Assembly (NCBI GenBank): GCA_948567375.1
Contig: CAOYZS010000043.1
Coordinates: 59,348-123,347 of the forward strand
Reading direction: 5' to 3'
Source: Lunularia cruciata
Taxonomy: Eukaryota; Streptophyta; Marchantiopsida; Lunulariales; Lunulariaceae
DNA length: 64,000 nucleotides
The notes under the pieces were generated by a model. It saw only the letters and a list, made by a program, of their open reading frames with translations. It made no database searches and was not told the origin of the DNA. The number at the start of each line of letters is the position of its first letter. Position 1 is the first letter of the stretch. The position numbers were made by a program, and so were the translations under genes. Positions 31,811 through 42,700 of this stretch are shown here, piece by piece.

Positions 31811-33976
31811 TCAAAGGTTCTTGGCGGCGGCCCACATCTCGTCGACCTGCGCCTCCGTCAAGCCCATAGCTGTCGAGATCTGCGCGATCAAGGGGTGGCT
31901 GCGCTCGAAGTCCGTCGCGTATTCCCACTCGACGAGAGCCTTCTCCCGATCGACGCCGGCCGGCCTCGCCTTGATCGCCTCCAGGACGCCGTTCGGAGAC
32001 ATGCCATTATCCAGCAGGCCGAGCCGTAGCTGGCGAGCGGTCAGCGTCGAGGATGTCGACCCGGTCCTGACGTCGACCGAAGCGGAGAGCTGCTTCACGG
32101 CCGAAACGAGGGCGACTACGATGGCGTCGTTGTTGATGAACCAGAGTTCGTCCGGATCATTCGGATCGATCGGGGTGACGGCGTCGGGTAGGGTTTCCCT
32201 GACCTCCTGCGATATCCAGCCAAGCTCGACCTTGTCCACGCCGTTGCGCTTGAAGCGACGTGGCCGAAGCCCGAGGAGCTGGTCAAGACCGACATCGAAA
32301 GCGTCTTCGATGTCGTATTTCGTGCGGCGATCGGAGAGGACTTCGTAGGAGCCGCCCGACCGAATGCGCGCCGCATCCGTACCTCCGCCATTCCTGAAGG
32401 TGAAGATCGGATCTCCGTACCCTTTGAACAGGGTGCGGTCATTCGTCACGAAGTAGACGCGCTCCTGACCATCACCGGAAAGCTTCCAGATGTCGTTGTA
32501 CATATTGAAGTATTGAGACGACGGCACGAGGCCCAGGTTCTGCGCGTTCGTTGCCGTGGTCGCCATGCCGGCCTGGGAGGCGTAGGCGACGCTGAAGTTG
32601 ACCGGGTTCCATACCTGGGTATCAGTCCCGTCATTCGTTCCCCACAACCATGTCGGCTGGCCGCCATTGCCGTTGTAGGCGAAATTGAGGTCTGACCCGT
32701 TCGTTTTTCTAGGTTGAGCGCGCTCCGCGAAACTTGCATTACCTGCCGACGTAGCATAGGCAGCGCCGCCAGTGATGTTTATCCCGTATGTTCCGCCATT
32801 ATTGTAGACGGCTTCGACGCCATTCTTGAAGAAGCCGCCTTGTGCGTCCCACTTCCCGAGTCGAAAATCGTAGTATCCACGAATAGCGCCGCCAAGGTCT
32901 TCCATCCCGAGACCCCAATGGCCATGAAGACGGAAATTCTGTGTCGAATAAGAAGCGCCGTCGCCGTTGCCAGCCGAGAAATAGTTTGGTCCCGTACCGG
33001 CAAGGCCGAACGTTCCGGACATATTGCCGCCGGTCTTAGCGATGTACTTGTTGAACTGTCCAGCCAGATCAGTAGCAGCCCAAGGCATGTAGATGTTTCC
33101 ATCGTTGGGGTACTGCGCGCCCCCGTTGACGATCGTTCCATTCATGCTGAAATTTCGAACGCCCGCGATATCCCCGTCCTGGCTGAACGAGTATTGACGA
33201 CGGAAAGAGCCGTCGGTGTTGAGGTGTGCGAGAGTGAAGCTTGCCGTCGCCTCATCATGATTGAACTGGCCGCGCTGAACGCCGGAATTGTTTCGAAAGA
33301 CGATGGTCTTGCTCGTGGTCCCCTTGATGTAAAGGGTGTTCAGGATCTCTTTCGCGCTCATCGTCCCAGGAAGGCGCGCGTCGTCGACGGTTCCGGACGT
33401 CAGGAAGTTTGCATTGCCAGTTTCGAGCAGCGCGCGCGCGGCGGCCGAATCAATTGCGGCGAGTACCGATCTGGCGAAGACTGTCAGATCCGTCGTCTGG
33501 AAGGTGTCCGCGCCGGTAGCGTAGACCAGCTTGTTTGCGGCTGTCGTGATCGCCGCCAGAGCTGCGAGCGTTGCGTCGTAGGGCTGGATGGTGACGCCGA
33601 TCTGGTTGACGCGCGCGAAGGCTGCGGCATTCAGGCCTTGAAGCAGGTTGGCGTTCAGGCCGGAACTGTCGACGTCGACCGTCTTCAGGCGCTCCAGGAT
33701 CTCCGTCGCCGTCATGATGGCGTTTATGGCGCTGACCACGTACTCGGTCGTGGCGATCAGCTTCGAGATGTTGCCGACGACGGGTGTTGGAGCTTGCGGA
33801 GATCCGGTGAAGATCGGGCTGTCAAGCGGCGCGGAATCACCGAGCAGGCTTTCCGTCTGCGACTTTGTGTAGACGTCGAGCAGATCGCGAAGAGCCTGCG
33901 CCAGCGTCGGCGGCCGGTATCCGGGAGGGTCGTCATTGATGACGCTCATCAGGCGATCGTTCAGTTCGTCAGCCAT
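31811..33976 (-). CDS. Tail fibre/spike with S74 intramolecular chaperone
   Basis: 721 residues. Repetitive beta-rich stalk and Gly/Asn-rich receptor part, then from about residue 548 the S74 chaperone: SDRRTKYDIEDAF, LRPRRFKRNG, ELGWISQEVRETLPDAV. In this family the chaperone trimerises the fibre and cuts itself off, usually just before the conserved Ser. AAGGAGCCCGAA precedes the ATG. Host-recognition protein of the virion. Confidence 0.85.
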   Translation of the reverse strand: MADELNDRLMSVINDDPPGYRPPTLAQALRDLLDVYTKSQTESLLGDSAPLDSPIFTGSPQAPTPVVGNISKLIATTEYVVSAINAIMTATEILERLKTVDVDSSGLNANLLQGLNAAAFARVNQIGVTIQPYDATLAALAAITTAANKLVYATGADTFQTTDLTVFARSVLAAIDSAAARALLETGNANFLTSGTVDDARLPGTMSAKEILNTLYIKGTTSKTIVFRNNSGVQRGQFNHDEATASFTLAHLNTDGSFRRQYSFSQDGDIAGVRNFSMNGTIVNGGAQYPNDGNIYMPWAATDLAGQFNKYIAKTGGNMSGTFGLAGTGPNYFSAGNGDGASYSTQNFRLHGHWGLGMEDLGGAIRGYYDFRLGKWDAQGGFFKNGVEAVYNNGGTYGINITGGAAYATSAGNASFAERAQPRKTNGSDLNFAYNGNGGQPTWLWGTNDGTDTQVWNPVNFSVAYASQAGMATTATNAQNLGLVPSSQYFNMYNDIWKLSGDGQERVYFVTNDRTLFKGYGDPIFTFRNGGGTDAARIRSGGSYEVLSDRRTKYDIEDAFDVGLDQLLGLRPRRFKRNGVDKVELGWISQEVRETLPDAVTPIDPNDPDELWFINNDAIVVALVSAVKQLSASVDVRTGSTSSTLTARQLRLGLLDNGMSPNGVLEAIKARPAGVDREKALVEWEYATDFERSHPLIAQISTAMGLTEAQVDEMWAAAKNL

Positions 33977-33986
33977 TTCGGGCTCC

Positions 33987-34469
33987 TTAGTTCGGCTCCG
34001 AAGCCTGATAGTCGAAGGTGATGACGCCGGGCGCGACGACCACGTTGACGAGGCCAAGGATGGAGATCGTCAGTGTCGAGGCGATCTTGGTGAAGGTGAC
34101 GGTCACGGTCCAACGCCCTGCATCCGCGCCGACGCCGAGCGTCTTGACCGTCGTCCAACCGATCTGTCCCGACCCGGCCGGCATCACCGGGTTGATGTTG
34201 ACCGTCGGCTCTCCGACCCAGAAGTCCTTCGGATATTTGAAGGTCCAGACGCCGGAAGAGTTCGAAGACAGCTTGGACTTTTTGTCCTTCCAGTCCTCAT
34301 CGTGAATGTGGTCTTCCCTGGCGTAGGCCAGAGAGACGCCGACGGCTGCGACGGCATCGTGCTTGGGTTTCACTGTTGCGGCGGCCGGCGTCGAGAGCTT
34401 GGCCGCGACCTTTGCCGCGATCCGGTCGATATCGACGTCCGTCAGGACCGGTGAGGAGGTGTTTCTCAT
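33987..34469 (-). CDS. Hypothetical virion-region protein (160 aa)
   Basis: ATG overlaps the previous stop as ATGA. A short helical N-terminus (VDIDRIAAKVAAKL), then a beta-sandwich-like remainder (GRWTVTVTFTKIASTLTISI). Between fibre genes, so probably a tail or fibre-attachment protein; inference from position. Confidence 0.5.
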   Translation of the reverse strand: MRNTSSPVLTDVDIDRIAAKVAAKLSTPAAATVKPKHDAVAAVGVSLAYAREDHIHDEDWKDKKSKLSSNSSGVWTFKYPKDFWVGEPTVNINPVMPAGSGQIGWTTVKTLGVGADAGRWTVTVTFTKIASTLTISILGLVNVVVAPGVITFDYQASEPN

Positions 34470-34819
34470 TCGCCCCGCCCATAGGTGACTTCGATGAAAC
34501 ATCCGTCGAAGCTCGCCAGATCCGGGACGGCGAAGCCCGGCGCATCGAACGCCTGCACCGAAACCCACTTCGGCTTCATGGAGGTGAATGGACCAATGTT
34601 GGTGCGAGCCAGCACCAGAATTCCGGTCTGCGCCGTGACGGGAACGAAGGTCTCTTCGGACTTCGCGATCCGGACATCGAACGGGCAGTTGTTCGTGATG
34701 TAGAAGCTGAGATCCGGGACTTCCATCGGGATATGATCGCCGAGCTGAAACGGCGTCGCCGCGCTCGTTTTTGAGACCGGGATCTTGACCGACGGTGCGA
34801 GCTGGAAGAACGACGACAT
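34466..34819 (-). CDS. Hypothetical beta-rich virion-region protein (117 aa)
   Basis: Start MSSFFQLAPSVKIPVSKTS with AGGGG upstream. Beta-rich, ends VTYGRGE. Likely a tail-associated or decoration protein judged from neighbours; no family recognised. Confidence 0.5.
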   Translation of the reverse strand: MSSFFQLAPSVKIPVSKTSAATPFQLGDHIPMEVPDLSFYITNNCPFDVRIAKSEETFVPVTAQTGILVLARTNIGPFTSMKPKWVSVQAFDAPGFAVPDLASFDGCFIEVTYGRGE

Positions 34820-34827
34820 GGAAACCC

Positions 34828-35241
34828 CTACTTGTAGAAGGCGACGTCGAGCGTAACGCCCGCTGCTTCCCTGATGAACCTGATCTTGGTGAGGTCGGAT
34901 GCGGCATATTCCAACTTGTCGCCGGCAGGTATGCGCATGCCGGTGCTGGTGGTCGGAGCCGTTCCATCGTCGCGCCAGCGGGCAGGCTGCGTCCCGTTGT
35001 TCTGGATGATGGCGAGGACTGCGCCGGCCGGGATCGTGGGGAGCGGCTGCGATGTCGCAAGGCTGGCGTCGGAAATCTGTCCGTAGCCGGCGGCGACCGG
35101 AGCCTGAGAGGATGTGGTGACGGTTCCGCCGATGGCGACCGTCTCGGCGAACGTGTTGTTCCCGAGGTCTGCCAGACGCATGTTCGGGTTGATGCCTTCC
35201 GGCCCGCCCCAATCGGCCCTGCGCAATTTGCGATCTGCCAT
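34828..35241 (-). CDS. Hypothetical virion-region protein (137 aa)
   Basis: Start MADRKLRRADWGGPEGINPN with AAGGAGATTGTG upstream. Ala/Thr/Gly-rich beta character similar to head or tail decoration proteins. A terminator lies just upstream, so this gene may begin a new transcript. Confidence 0.5.
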   Translation of the reverse strand: MADRKLRRADWGGPEGINPNMRLADLGNNTFAETVAIGGTVTTSSQAPVAAGYGQISDASLATSQPLPTIPAGAVLAIIQNNGTQPARWRDDGTAPTTSTGMRIPAGDKLEYAASDLTKIRFIREAAGVTLDVAFYK

Positions 35242-35254
35242 CACAATCTCCTTG

Positions 35255-35285
35255 AAAAGAAAAAGCCCGGCGATCAAGCCGGGCT
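35255..35285 (-). terminator. Rho-independent terminator
   Basis: AGCCCGG / CCGGGCT stem with an eight-base loop, followed on the minus strand by TTTTTCTTTTC. It ends the lysis-region transcript. Confidence 0.8.
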
Positions 35286-35348
35286 CCGTCAAGGATAGAT
35301 GACACGGATTTTCGGCTCTAGCCTGAGACGAAAACAAGTGCCGAATGA

Positions 35349-35795
35349 TTACTCTGGGATCGCCGATCCGTCAACCTTCTGGACCTTCGCCATGACTATA
35401 TCACGGATCGCTTTCGTAGATGCGCCGAGCTTCTGAACGGCATCAGGGCTCTTCAGCTTGACGTACTCGTCCGTCGCCACACTGACGAGATTGTCGATGG
35501 TCGTGACCGCCGCCATGGAGACAGCGCCATCGACCGACGCCTGCTTGACGATCGATGACAGGATCTTCGGCGTGATCCCGAGCTTGGTCATGGCGAACGC
35601 CAGACCGTTTTCGGCAGACTGGTGCAGCGCCTGATTGAGGGCCAGCTCGACCTGCTGCTTCTTCTGCTCGTTCTTGATGTTCAGGAACTGGATGAGCTGG
35701 CCGGAGATGATCGCCGCCAGCGCAGGGCCGACGGTGATCACGATGACAGAGATGATGGGCTCCATGACGCGGAGCAGGGACAGTACGGTTTCCAT
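35349..35795 (-). CDS. Membrane protein next to endolysin, holin candidate
   Basis: 148 residues. One hydrophobic segment (about 12-33, IISVIVITVGPALAAIISG) followed by a soluble helical domain. It lies 18 bases after the endolysin stop, GGAAACCGAA before the ATG. Class II/III holins and phage-membrane accessories both fit; its position favours a lysis role. Confidence 0.5.
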   Translation of the reverse strand: METVLSLLRVMEPIISVIVITVGPALAAIISGQLIQFLNIKNEQKKQQVELALNQALHQSAENGLAFAMTKLGITPKILSSIVKQASVDGAVSMAAVTTIDNLVSVATDEYVKLKSPDAVQKLGASTKAIRDIVMAKVQKVDGSAIPE

Positions 35796-35813
35796 TTCGG
35801 TTTCCTTCGCCGT

Positions 35814-36740
35814 CTATTTCTGGAGAGCTTCCCACGTCGCGGCGTCGATGTGGTCGAGCTTGATGTTGTTCGCTGCCTCGAAGGCCTTGATGGCCGCCGA
35901 TGTCTTTGCACCGTAGAGGCCGTCGGCCTTTCCAACGATTTCACCGTAGCCGGCGATGATCAGCGCCTGCTGGATTGCCTTGGTGCGCTCCTGCCCGCGA
36001 TCGACCTGCTTGACAGGTTCGGCATCGGGTGCCGGCTTCTTCGCACCATTGGTGCCAGGAAGGAAGCGCTCCTGAAGAACGTTGATTTCTTCCTCGCCGC
36101 CGGCCGCCCTCAGCGCGCGCTCGAAGATCGGGCCGCCAGTGCGCATCTTTTCTTCGATCGCGTCGTCGGATGCATCACCGTTGATCGTGTTGCGCTGGCC
36201 GACGTAGTCCATCTTCCCGCCCTTGAAATAGTCGCCGAGCTTGTGATTGCGGAAGAGCCCCTTGGTCATCCCCTCGTAGGCTATGACAGCCGAAACGACC
36301 GGATGCATCGCGAGTTCAGGGTCTTCGTCAAGTGGAACGTCCACATTGTAAACCTCCTTGATCTCCTTGCGCTGCTTCGAGTAGTTCGTCTTGTGGGTGA
36401 TCTGCACGTCGCCGCGCCCGATCCAGATCAGGCCGTCCTTGTCGGCCAGCCAGTAGCGTGTCCTGACCCACGGAAGACGGCCGGCCTTGAAGGCGTTCTC
36501 CAGGCGTGTCGCTGCGGCCGACGCCGTCGAGGCGTAGGTTTCCATGACGGGCTGCATGCGCGCGCCGGTCTCGTGGTGGATCTCGACGAGCGCCGCCGCG
36601 AGAAACTGGATCGGGAATCGCTCCTGATACCATTGCGCCCACACGTCGAGCAGGCAGTTGATCCCGTCGACCTGCTTGGTGTCGAGCTTCGGGAATAGTT
36701 TCGAGCCGCGCAGCTCGTTGAAAAAGACGTCTCTCTGCAT
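35814..36740 (-). CDS. Endolysin, GH19-like catalytic domain plus PG-binding domain
   Basis: 308 residues. The catalytic part (about 1-200) has the GH19/chitinase-like pattern: LVEIHHETGARMQPV (E57) and WIGRGDVQITHKTNY. The C-terminal part (about 232-308, TKAIQQALIIAGYGEIVGKA to ATWEALQK) is a PG_binding_1 module. No signal peptide, so holin-dependent release is expected. CAGGAG precedes the ATG; repeat copy 5 is just upstream. Confidence 0.85.
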   Translation of the reverse strand: MQRDVFFNELRGSKLFPKLDTKQVDGINCLLDVWAQWYQERFPIQFLAAALVEIHHETGARMQPVMETYASTASAAATRLENAFKAGRLPWVRTRYWLADKDGLIWIGRGDVQITHKTNYSKQRKEIKEVYNVDVPLDEDPELAMHPVVSAVIAYEGMTKGLFRNHKLGDYFKGGKMDYVGQRNTINGDASDDAIEEKMRTGGPIFERALRAAGGEEEINVLQERFLPGTNGAKKPAPDAEPVKQVDRGQERTKAIQQALIIAGYGEIVGKADGLYGAKTSAAIKAFEAANNIKLDHIDAATWEALQK

Positions 36741-36755
36741 TTCGCTTCTCCTGAA

Positions 36756-36778
36756 AAGTGTGTCCTGGGGATACACTT
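36756..36778 (-). repeat. 23-bp oriented palindrome, copy 5
   Basis: Arms AAGTGTGTCC and GGATACACTT, spacer TGG (plus strand). Overlaps the last bases of the giant gene's stop codon and precedes the endolysin SD. Confidence 0.85.
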
Positions 36779-39700
36779 ATTTGGCAAACAGCTTTCCGGT
36801 TCTGCTGACTTGCCCCTTGTTGGCCTGCATGATGGTTTCCTGATCCGCGAGCAGCTTGGCGACGTTCTCCATCATCACCGATCTGTCGCGCTCCAGCTTG
36901 GCAATCGCCTGCCGGATGGCTGGCGTCTCGCCCTCCTTCTTCAGGTCGGCGATCTGATCGTTGATCTGGAAGTTACGCGCGAAGCGCCGCTCCATCAAGG
37001 CCCGCTTGTTGGTGAGCGTATCCCGGCGCAGGCCGACCGCGCCGCCGCCGAGACGTTCGTCCTCCAGGCTTTCGAGCTTCTTGCGAACGGCGGTTCGCTG
37101 CTTCTTCGTCGCCTCCCATTGTTTCATCATCCCAAGCTCCATCCTGTGTTCCTTGAGATATTCGCGGGCGCTTTCGCTCCCCTCCTTTGCCGACGCCATG
37201 GCGCTCTTCACGGTCTGCATCCGGTCGGAGAACTGGTAATAGTAATCCGTCAGGGAGTTTGTCCGTTGCGACGCGAGGAAACGGCGCACGATCGGGATAT
37301 CCTCCGTCCTGATCGGTCGTGTCTCGATCCCCATCGCCGAATTCACGCCGGTCATCGCCAGTGAAGCGGTTTTCCGGATCTCTCCACCAGCGCCGCCGAG
37401 GTAGGAGTTCATCATGAATTCGTAGACCTCCGGCGACATATCGACGAGACCGCTTTCGAACTCGTTGCCTCCTGTCAGCGAGTTCATCCACCGTGCCGTC
37501 GTGTGATAGATTTCCGGCGTCTCGGCGTAGAACTTCTTCCAGTTGGGCTCTGTCCTGTCGAAGCCTTCCGGATAGATGGTGCCGCCGAAGGGGGAGATAT
37601 TCAGCGCGGCCGAGACGATCGGTGCGGCCATCGTCGGGACAGGGCGCAGGATTGGAGCGTCCTGCGATCCGATCGGGACGAAGGACGTCGCCGCCTTCAT
37701 GGTCTCCCCGAGAGCTTGCGCCGTCAGGTCGCCCATGCTGCGCCGGCCAGGGTTGCAGTGTTCCGGGTCGATCGCGGCCATCATCAGTTCGGCCGCGCGT
37801 GTCCCCATGTCGAACGGCATCAGCCAGCCATGCGGCTTCGGCAGCTTGATCGGGCCAAGCATGATGAAGAACGCCTTGTCGTATTGGTTCTTCTCGTACC
37901 AAGAGTTGATTTTCTCCGGCTCGTCATCGTCATATCCCATCAGGATATTCGCCAGACCGTAGAGGAAGCCGCCGGCAAACAGGCCGCCGAGAACCTTCCG
38001 GCCGTTCTTCCCGTTGATGATGGCGCGCAGCATGCGGTAGTTGCCCTGGAAGTTGGCGTTCGCGAAGGCGTAGAGGACGGAAAAGACCTTCTGATTTCCG
38101 CGCTTGTTGAAGTTTACGGTGATGTTCTTCGCGTAGCTCAGCGCCTGCTTGTCGGTCTGGCCGGCGTCGAGACGGTTCTTGTAGGCGGCCATGCGCGTCG
38201 CGTCTTCGAAGATCCGGTTGAACTTCTCCATGAACCGGTCGATCGAGACAAGGCCGTGCCTCAGCATGGATGTCGTGCTGCGGTTGCCGGCCATCCAATC
38301 GGCTTCCGTCTGAAGCTCTCGCTGGATGGTCTCCGCATCCCTGACAACATGGCTGAAGCCGCTCGACCCGCCGTGCAGCTTCATGTCCTTGTAGAGATCC
38401 TGAAGGGCTGCGATGTCGGGGTTCGTGGAGCGCTTCCCTCTGACGTCTGTCAGGATCACCCGCGTCATCTTCATCGAGTCCAGCATGATCTTGCCGGCCG
38501 CCTTCGCGCCGATCTCTGAGCCGGCCGTCAGGCCGACACCAAGGACGTCTCGCACGTAGTTCGTCGGGCCGAACGCCGGGTTCCACATGGTCAGCATTCG
38601 GGTGAAACCGGACATGACCTTCGACATCCCCTTCATCAGCGGCCCTTGAAGCTCCATGCCGGCATGCATGTCGAGCAGATCCGCCAGCAGGGTTTCGTTC
38701 TTCACGCGCATGATGTGGCGCTTGCCGTCGATCATGACAGGCAGGTCGTTATTCGCCGGGGTGGGATCGACGCGCAGGCGTTCAGATGCATTCCCCTCCA
38801 GGCCGGCAAGGTAGGATGCGATCTTGGTGTCATCACCGACGAAATCGGCAGGAACCCAGATCTTGCGCCCCTGGTAAAGGCCACGCTTCTTGACGAGGAT
38901 GCGCTTGTAGCGAACCGGGTCGAGTTCGATGATGTCGTTCTTCACGAAATCCGCCGGATCTGTCGTGCCGGCGACCGCGCCCTCCTTCAGCTTGGCGTTG
39001 TTCTTGATGAAATCGAACAGGGCGATGTTCACCTGATTCCGCTCCGCCGAGTAGATCGCCCGGCGATAGTCCTCGACCACGTAGGAAAGCGTGTTCTGCG
39101 CTTCCGACTTCCGGCCCATCGCCTGCTTCAGGCCGGAGCCGCGCGCGCCGTATCCACGGTTCGACGAGATCGGCTTCAGGTCTTCAATGAACTCGTGACC
39201 CTTCAGCGGAACGTAGTGCCGGTATTGGTTGACCAGCTCGTTGTAGTAGTTCTGGTCGATCAGGCCGCCGTCGAGCCTGTATTTCAGGGCTTTCCGGTTG
39301 ATGGCGTAGACCTTGTCGGCCGCGTCCACCATGGCCTGATACTGGTCTGCCGGCATGATTGAACGGACCATGCGCAGCCAGCGCCGGGCGACCGCCGTCT
39401 TTGTGCCGGAGCCGCCGTCCTTGAACTTGGTGTTCACCGTGGCGATGTGCTTGTTTCGCTCTTCCGCGTGGCGCATGCGCAGGAATCGCTCGAAGAGATC
39501 CCGGCTGACATTGCCCTCGTGAAGATCCTCCAGAACGCCCTGCATCTGGTCGTTCATCTCCTGCGTCAGTTCAGGGATGCGCGCCGCCGACAATTCTTCG
39601 GCAAGGTAGGCGTTCTCGTTGTCGACGATCTGATCAGCCAGCGCGCGCTGCATCAGCTTCACCGACAGGAACTTGTCCTGAAGGTGCCTCTGGTAGGCGC

Positions 39701-42700
39701 GCGCCTTGCGGATGATGCCGCTGTCGGTCGTGAGGAAATCCCCGAGATCGTCAGCCGTCGTGCGCTTGATCGATGCGACTTTGTTTTCCCCGAGATGGAA
39801 CAGGACGCCGTCCTTCGGAGAGAAACCCTCCACCTTCTGGCGCGCGCCGACCTCGCCGGACGTGATGTCCTTCAGGATGTCGGAGGCGTTCTTGAAGCCA
39901 AGGCCGCGCACCGCGTTGGCGATCCGCTCCAGCAGGCGCTTCAGGCGGCCGATGATCCCGGCCAGCTCACCGGGGATGCGCACGTCAGAGCGGCCGATCA
40001 TGTCGCCGACCAGCTCTGCCAAGCCTTCCTCGTTCAGCATGCGCTGGAAGTCGATCGGGTCGAGACCGCGCGATCCGTAGGCCTCGACGTACTTTTCGTA
40101 GAGGCCGTATTTTTCGAGGAGGCCGTTCTTCTCCGAGTAGTTCTGGAGGATCTGGATCTCTTCCTTGGTGAGAAGACCGTGGTCGACGAAGGCGTGAAGC
40201 ATCTCGTGGCCGAAGACGCGCTTTCCCGCACCGCTGTCGATGGCGAAGGCAGCGATGGTGATCGCCCCGCTGTCCCGGCTGTACTTGCCCCAGGCTTCCT
40301 CGTTGCCGTCGATCGAGGCCGTGACCTTGACCTTCAGGCGCGGCGCAACCTTCGCCATCACCGCCAACAGGTCGTCGATCTTGTTCTGCGCCTCCGGCGT
40401 GATCTGGTAGTCCTTGCCGCCGATCGAGAATGGCTGTCCCTGAAGGATCGCGTCGCGCATCTGCGGGGTGATCTTGACCTTGAAGACTGGGTCGCCGTCG
40501 TAGCTCACCTTTCCAGCGAACGCCGACTGAAGTTCAGGCTCCGTCATGATGGTGCGCATCGTGCGATAGATCGCCTGCTTCCTGGTCCTGTTGTAAGCTT
40601 CACCTCGCTTGTTGATCATTTCCTCGTAGATTTCTCGATTGACCGCGACAGCCTCCTCCTCGTGTTCAATGGTGCCTTTGTCGAATTCGCTGATCTCACC
40701 GCGCATATCAACGATGTCAGCAAAGGCCGTGCGAAGTTCGCGCAGCCTCTTTTCTGAATCATTCAGGTTGCTTTCGGCTCTCTTGGTCGCGCCATCCATC
40801 ATGGGCTCAATGACCGCATCGAAAGCCTCGACCTTCATCGGGAAAGCCGCCTTGATCGAATCCATGACGTCCTTGTAGGTCGTCTTCTGGTCGTTGATGT
40901 AGGCGTCAATCTTCCCCTTGGCATCCGCGCTGCTGGCATTGATCAGAAGGTTGTCTATCTCGACTGAGCTGCCGTACTTCTTGGCGAACTTCTCCATGAA
41001 AGACTTGATGTTGCGGTCGTAGGCGATCTTATAGCCGTCGCCGCCGATGACGATCTGTTGGTCACTAAGGCTACCCTCGCGCGAACCCATCACCTGATCG
41101 GAGACGGACTTACTCAGAAGGTCCGATAGCTTCTTTCCTTCGACATCGCTGGTGGAGATCTTCCCGCCCTTGGCTGATTGCATGACTCCATTCTGGTCGA
41201 CCTTTATGACGTCGATGCCATTGACGCCTCGAAGAGTCACCTCGCGTCCGGTGTCGTATGTCTCAAACCATTCGATCTTGCTGACCATGTTCTGCACGGC
41301 CTGAGACCAGCGCCGCGCCTGCATGTAGGCTGGAGTCCAGGCAATAGCTGCCTTGCCTTCGTCGACGGCCATGCGAAGCATCCGCTTCATGGCGAGGTGG
41401 TAGTAGCTCTCGCCCTCGAAAGGAAAGTTCGGCAGGCTGTTCGGCTCGTAGTGGTGCGGGTCGTTCATTTCAGACTGGCGAAGGATCGCATCGGAATACC
41501 CTTTGTCAGCTACGCGGAAAGCATCGATCTCTTTCGAAGCGTTTTCGCGCATCCACTTCATAAATGGCTGGATCTCGTTAAAGTCGACCGGACGCATCGT
41601 GTAGGGAAATTGATCGAACTTTCCGTTCATCCTTTCCATGTCGAGATAGTGATCCGCGAGGTTCCGATAAAAATCGATGGCGACAAAGTCAGCCGACTCC
41701 ATTTCGCCGTTGGGTTTCTCCGGGAATCCTTCGGAAAATTTATCTCGAAGCGCCTTGCCTGCGGAGATCTTCGCCTCTTCGGCGTCTTTCCGCGCGACGT
41801 CCAGCGCCTCGTAACGATCGAAATCCTCCTGGGTCGGCGGCATACCTCCCTTGCGAATGTCGGAACCCAAGTCGGACTGCACCTCCTCGACGAAAAGCGT
41901 GTCACCGCGAACACCCCTGTCCGTGGTGCGCGCGTGGACGATGACGTTCGGCGTCTTCTCGAAGTGCGAGGACTCGTATTCGCTGCGACCTTTGCCGGCA
42001 TTGGTGCCTTTCTCGTCGAGGCCGGGGATCGTCAGAAGGATCTCGCGGTAGTTCGTGCCGCCGTTCTCGACGTAGCTTTCGAACTGTGTGCCGTAGTCGA
42101 TATAGGCCAGCTCCAGGCCCTTGTCGTTGGCGACCTCGTCGGCGTGATCCTGAATGGCATCCCTCATCGAACTTTGGCTTCGGAATTCCTGACCTTCCCA
42201 ATTGTAGCCGTGGTCGTCGTAGCTGTATTGAAAACCCTCAGATGTGCCGTCGGCATAGGTGACGGTGATGCTGCCGATCTGCTCGGGCTCGTATCCCTCC
42301 AGAGCGATCTGGCGGGCGCGCTCGCGGATCTCGTCTTCGTCGACGTCACCGTCCTCATCCTGCCGGTCCTGCATGTCCTCGCGCGCCTGATCCATGTAAT
42401 CTTCGGCGAGCTGGTCGATGTAATCCTCGTCGGGGTCAGCCTCTTCGAGGTCGTCGATCTCGATCTCGAAGCGATCATCACCGTTGAAGTTGCTGTTTCG
42501 GGTGAGGATGTTCTCGTGGATCTCGATCTCGTTGGCCTTGATGAAGTTGACCAGATCGTCGCGCGTGACCTGTCCATCCTGCTCATCGAGCCATTCGTTC
42601 ACGCCGATCCATTCGACCTCCGCCTTCCGGACGCCGGGCATCGCCGAGATGATGGACTTCCAGTCTTTCGCTGGAGCCTGCTTCTGTTTGGCGACCTCGA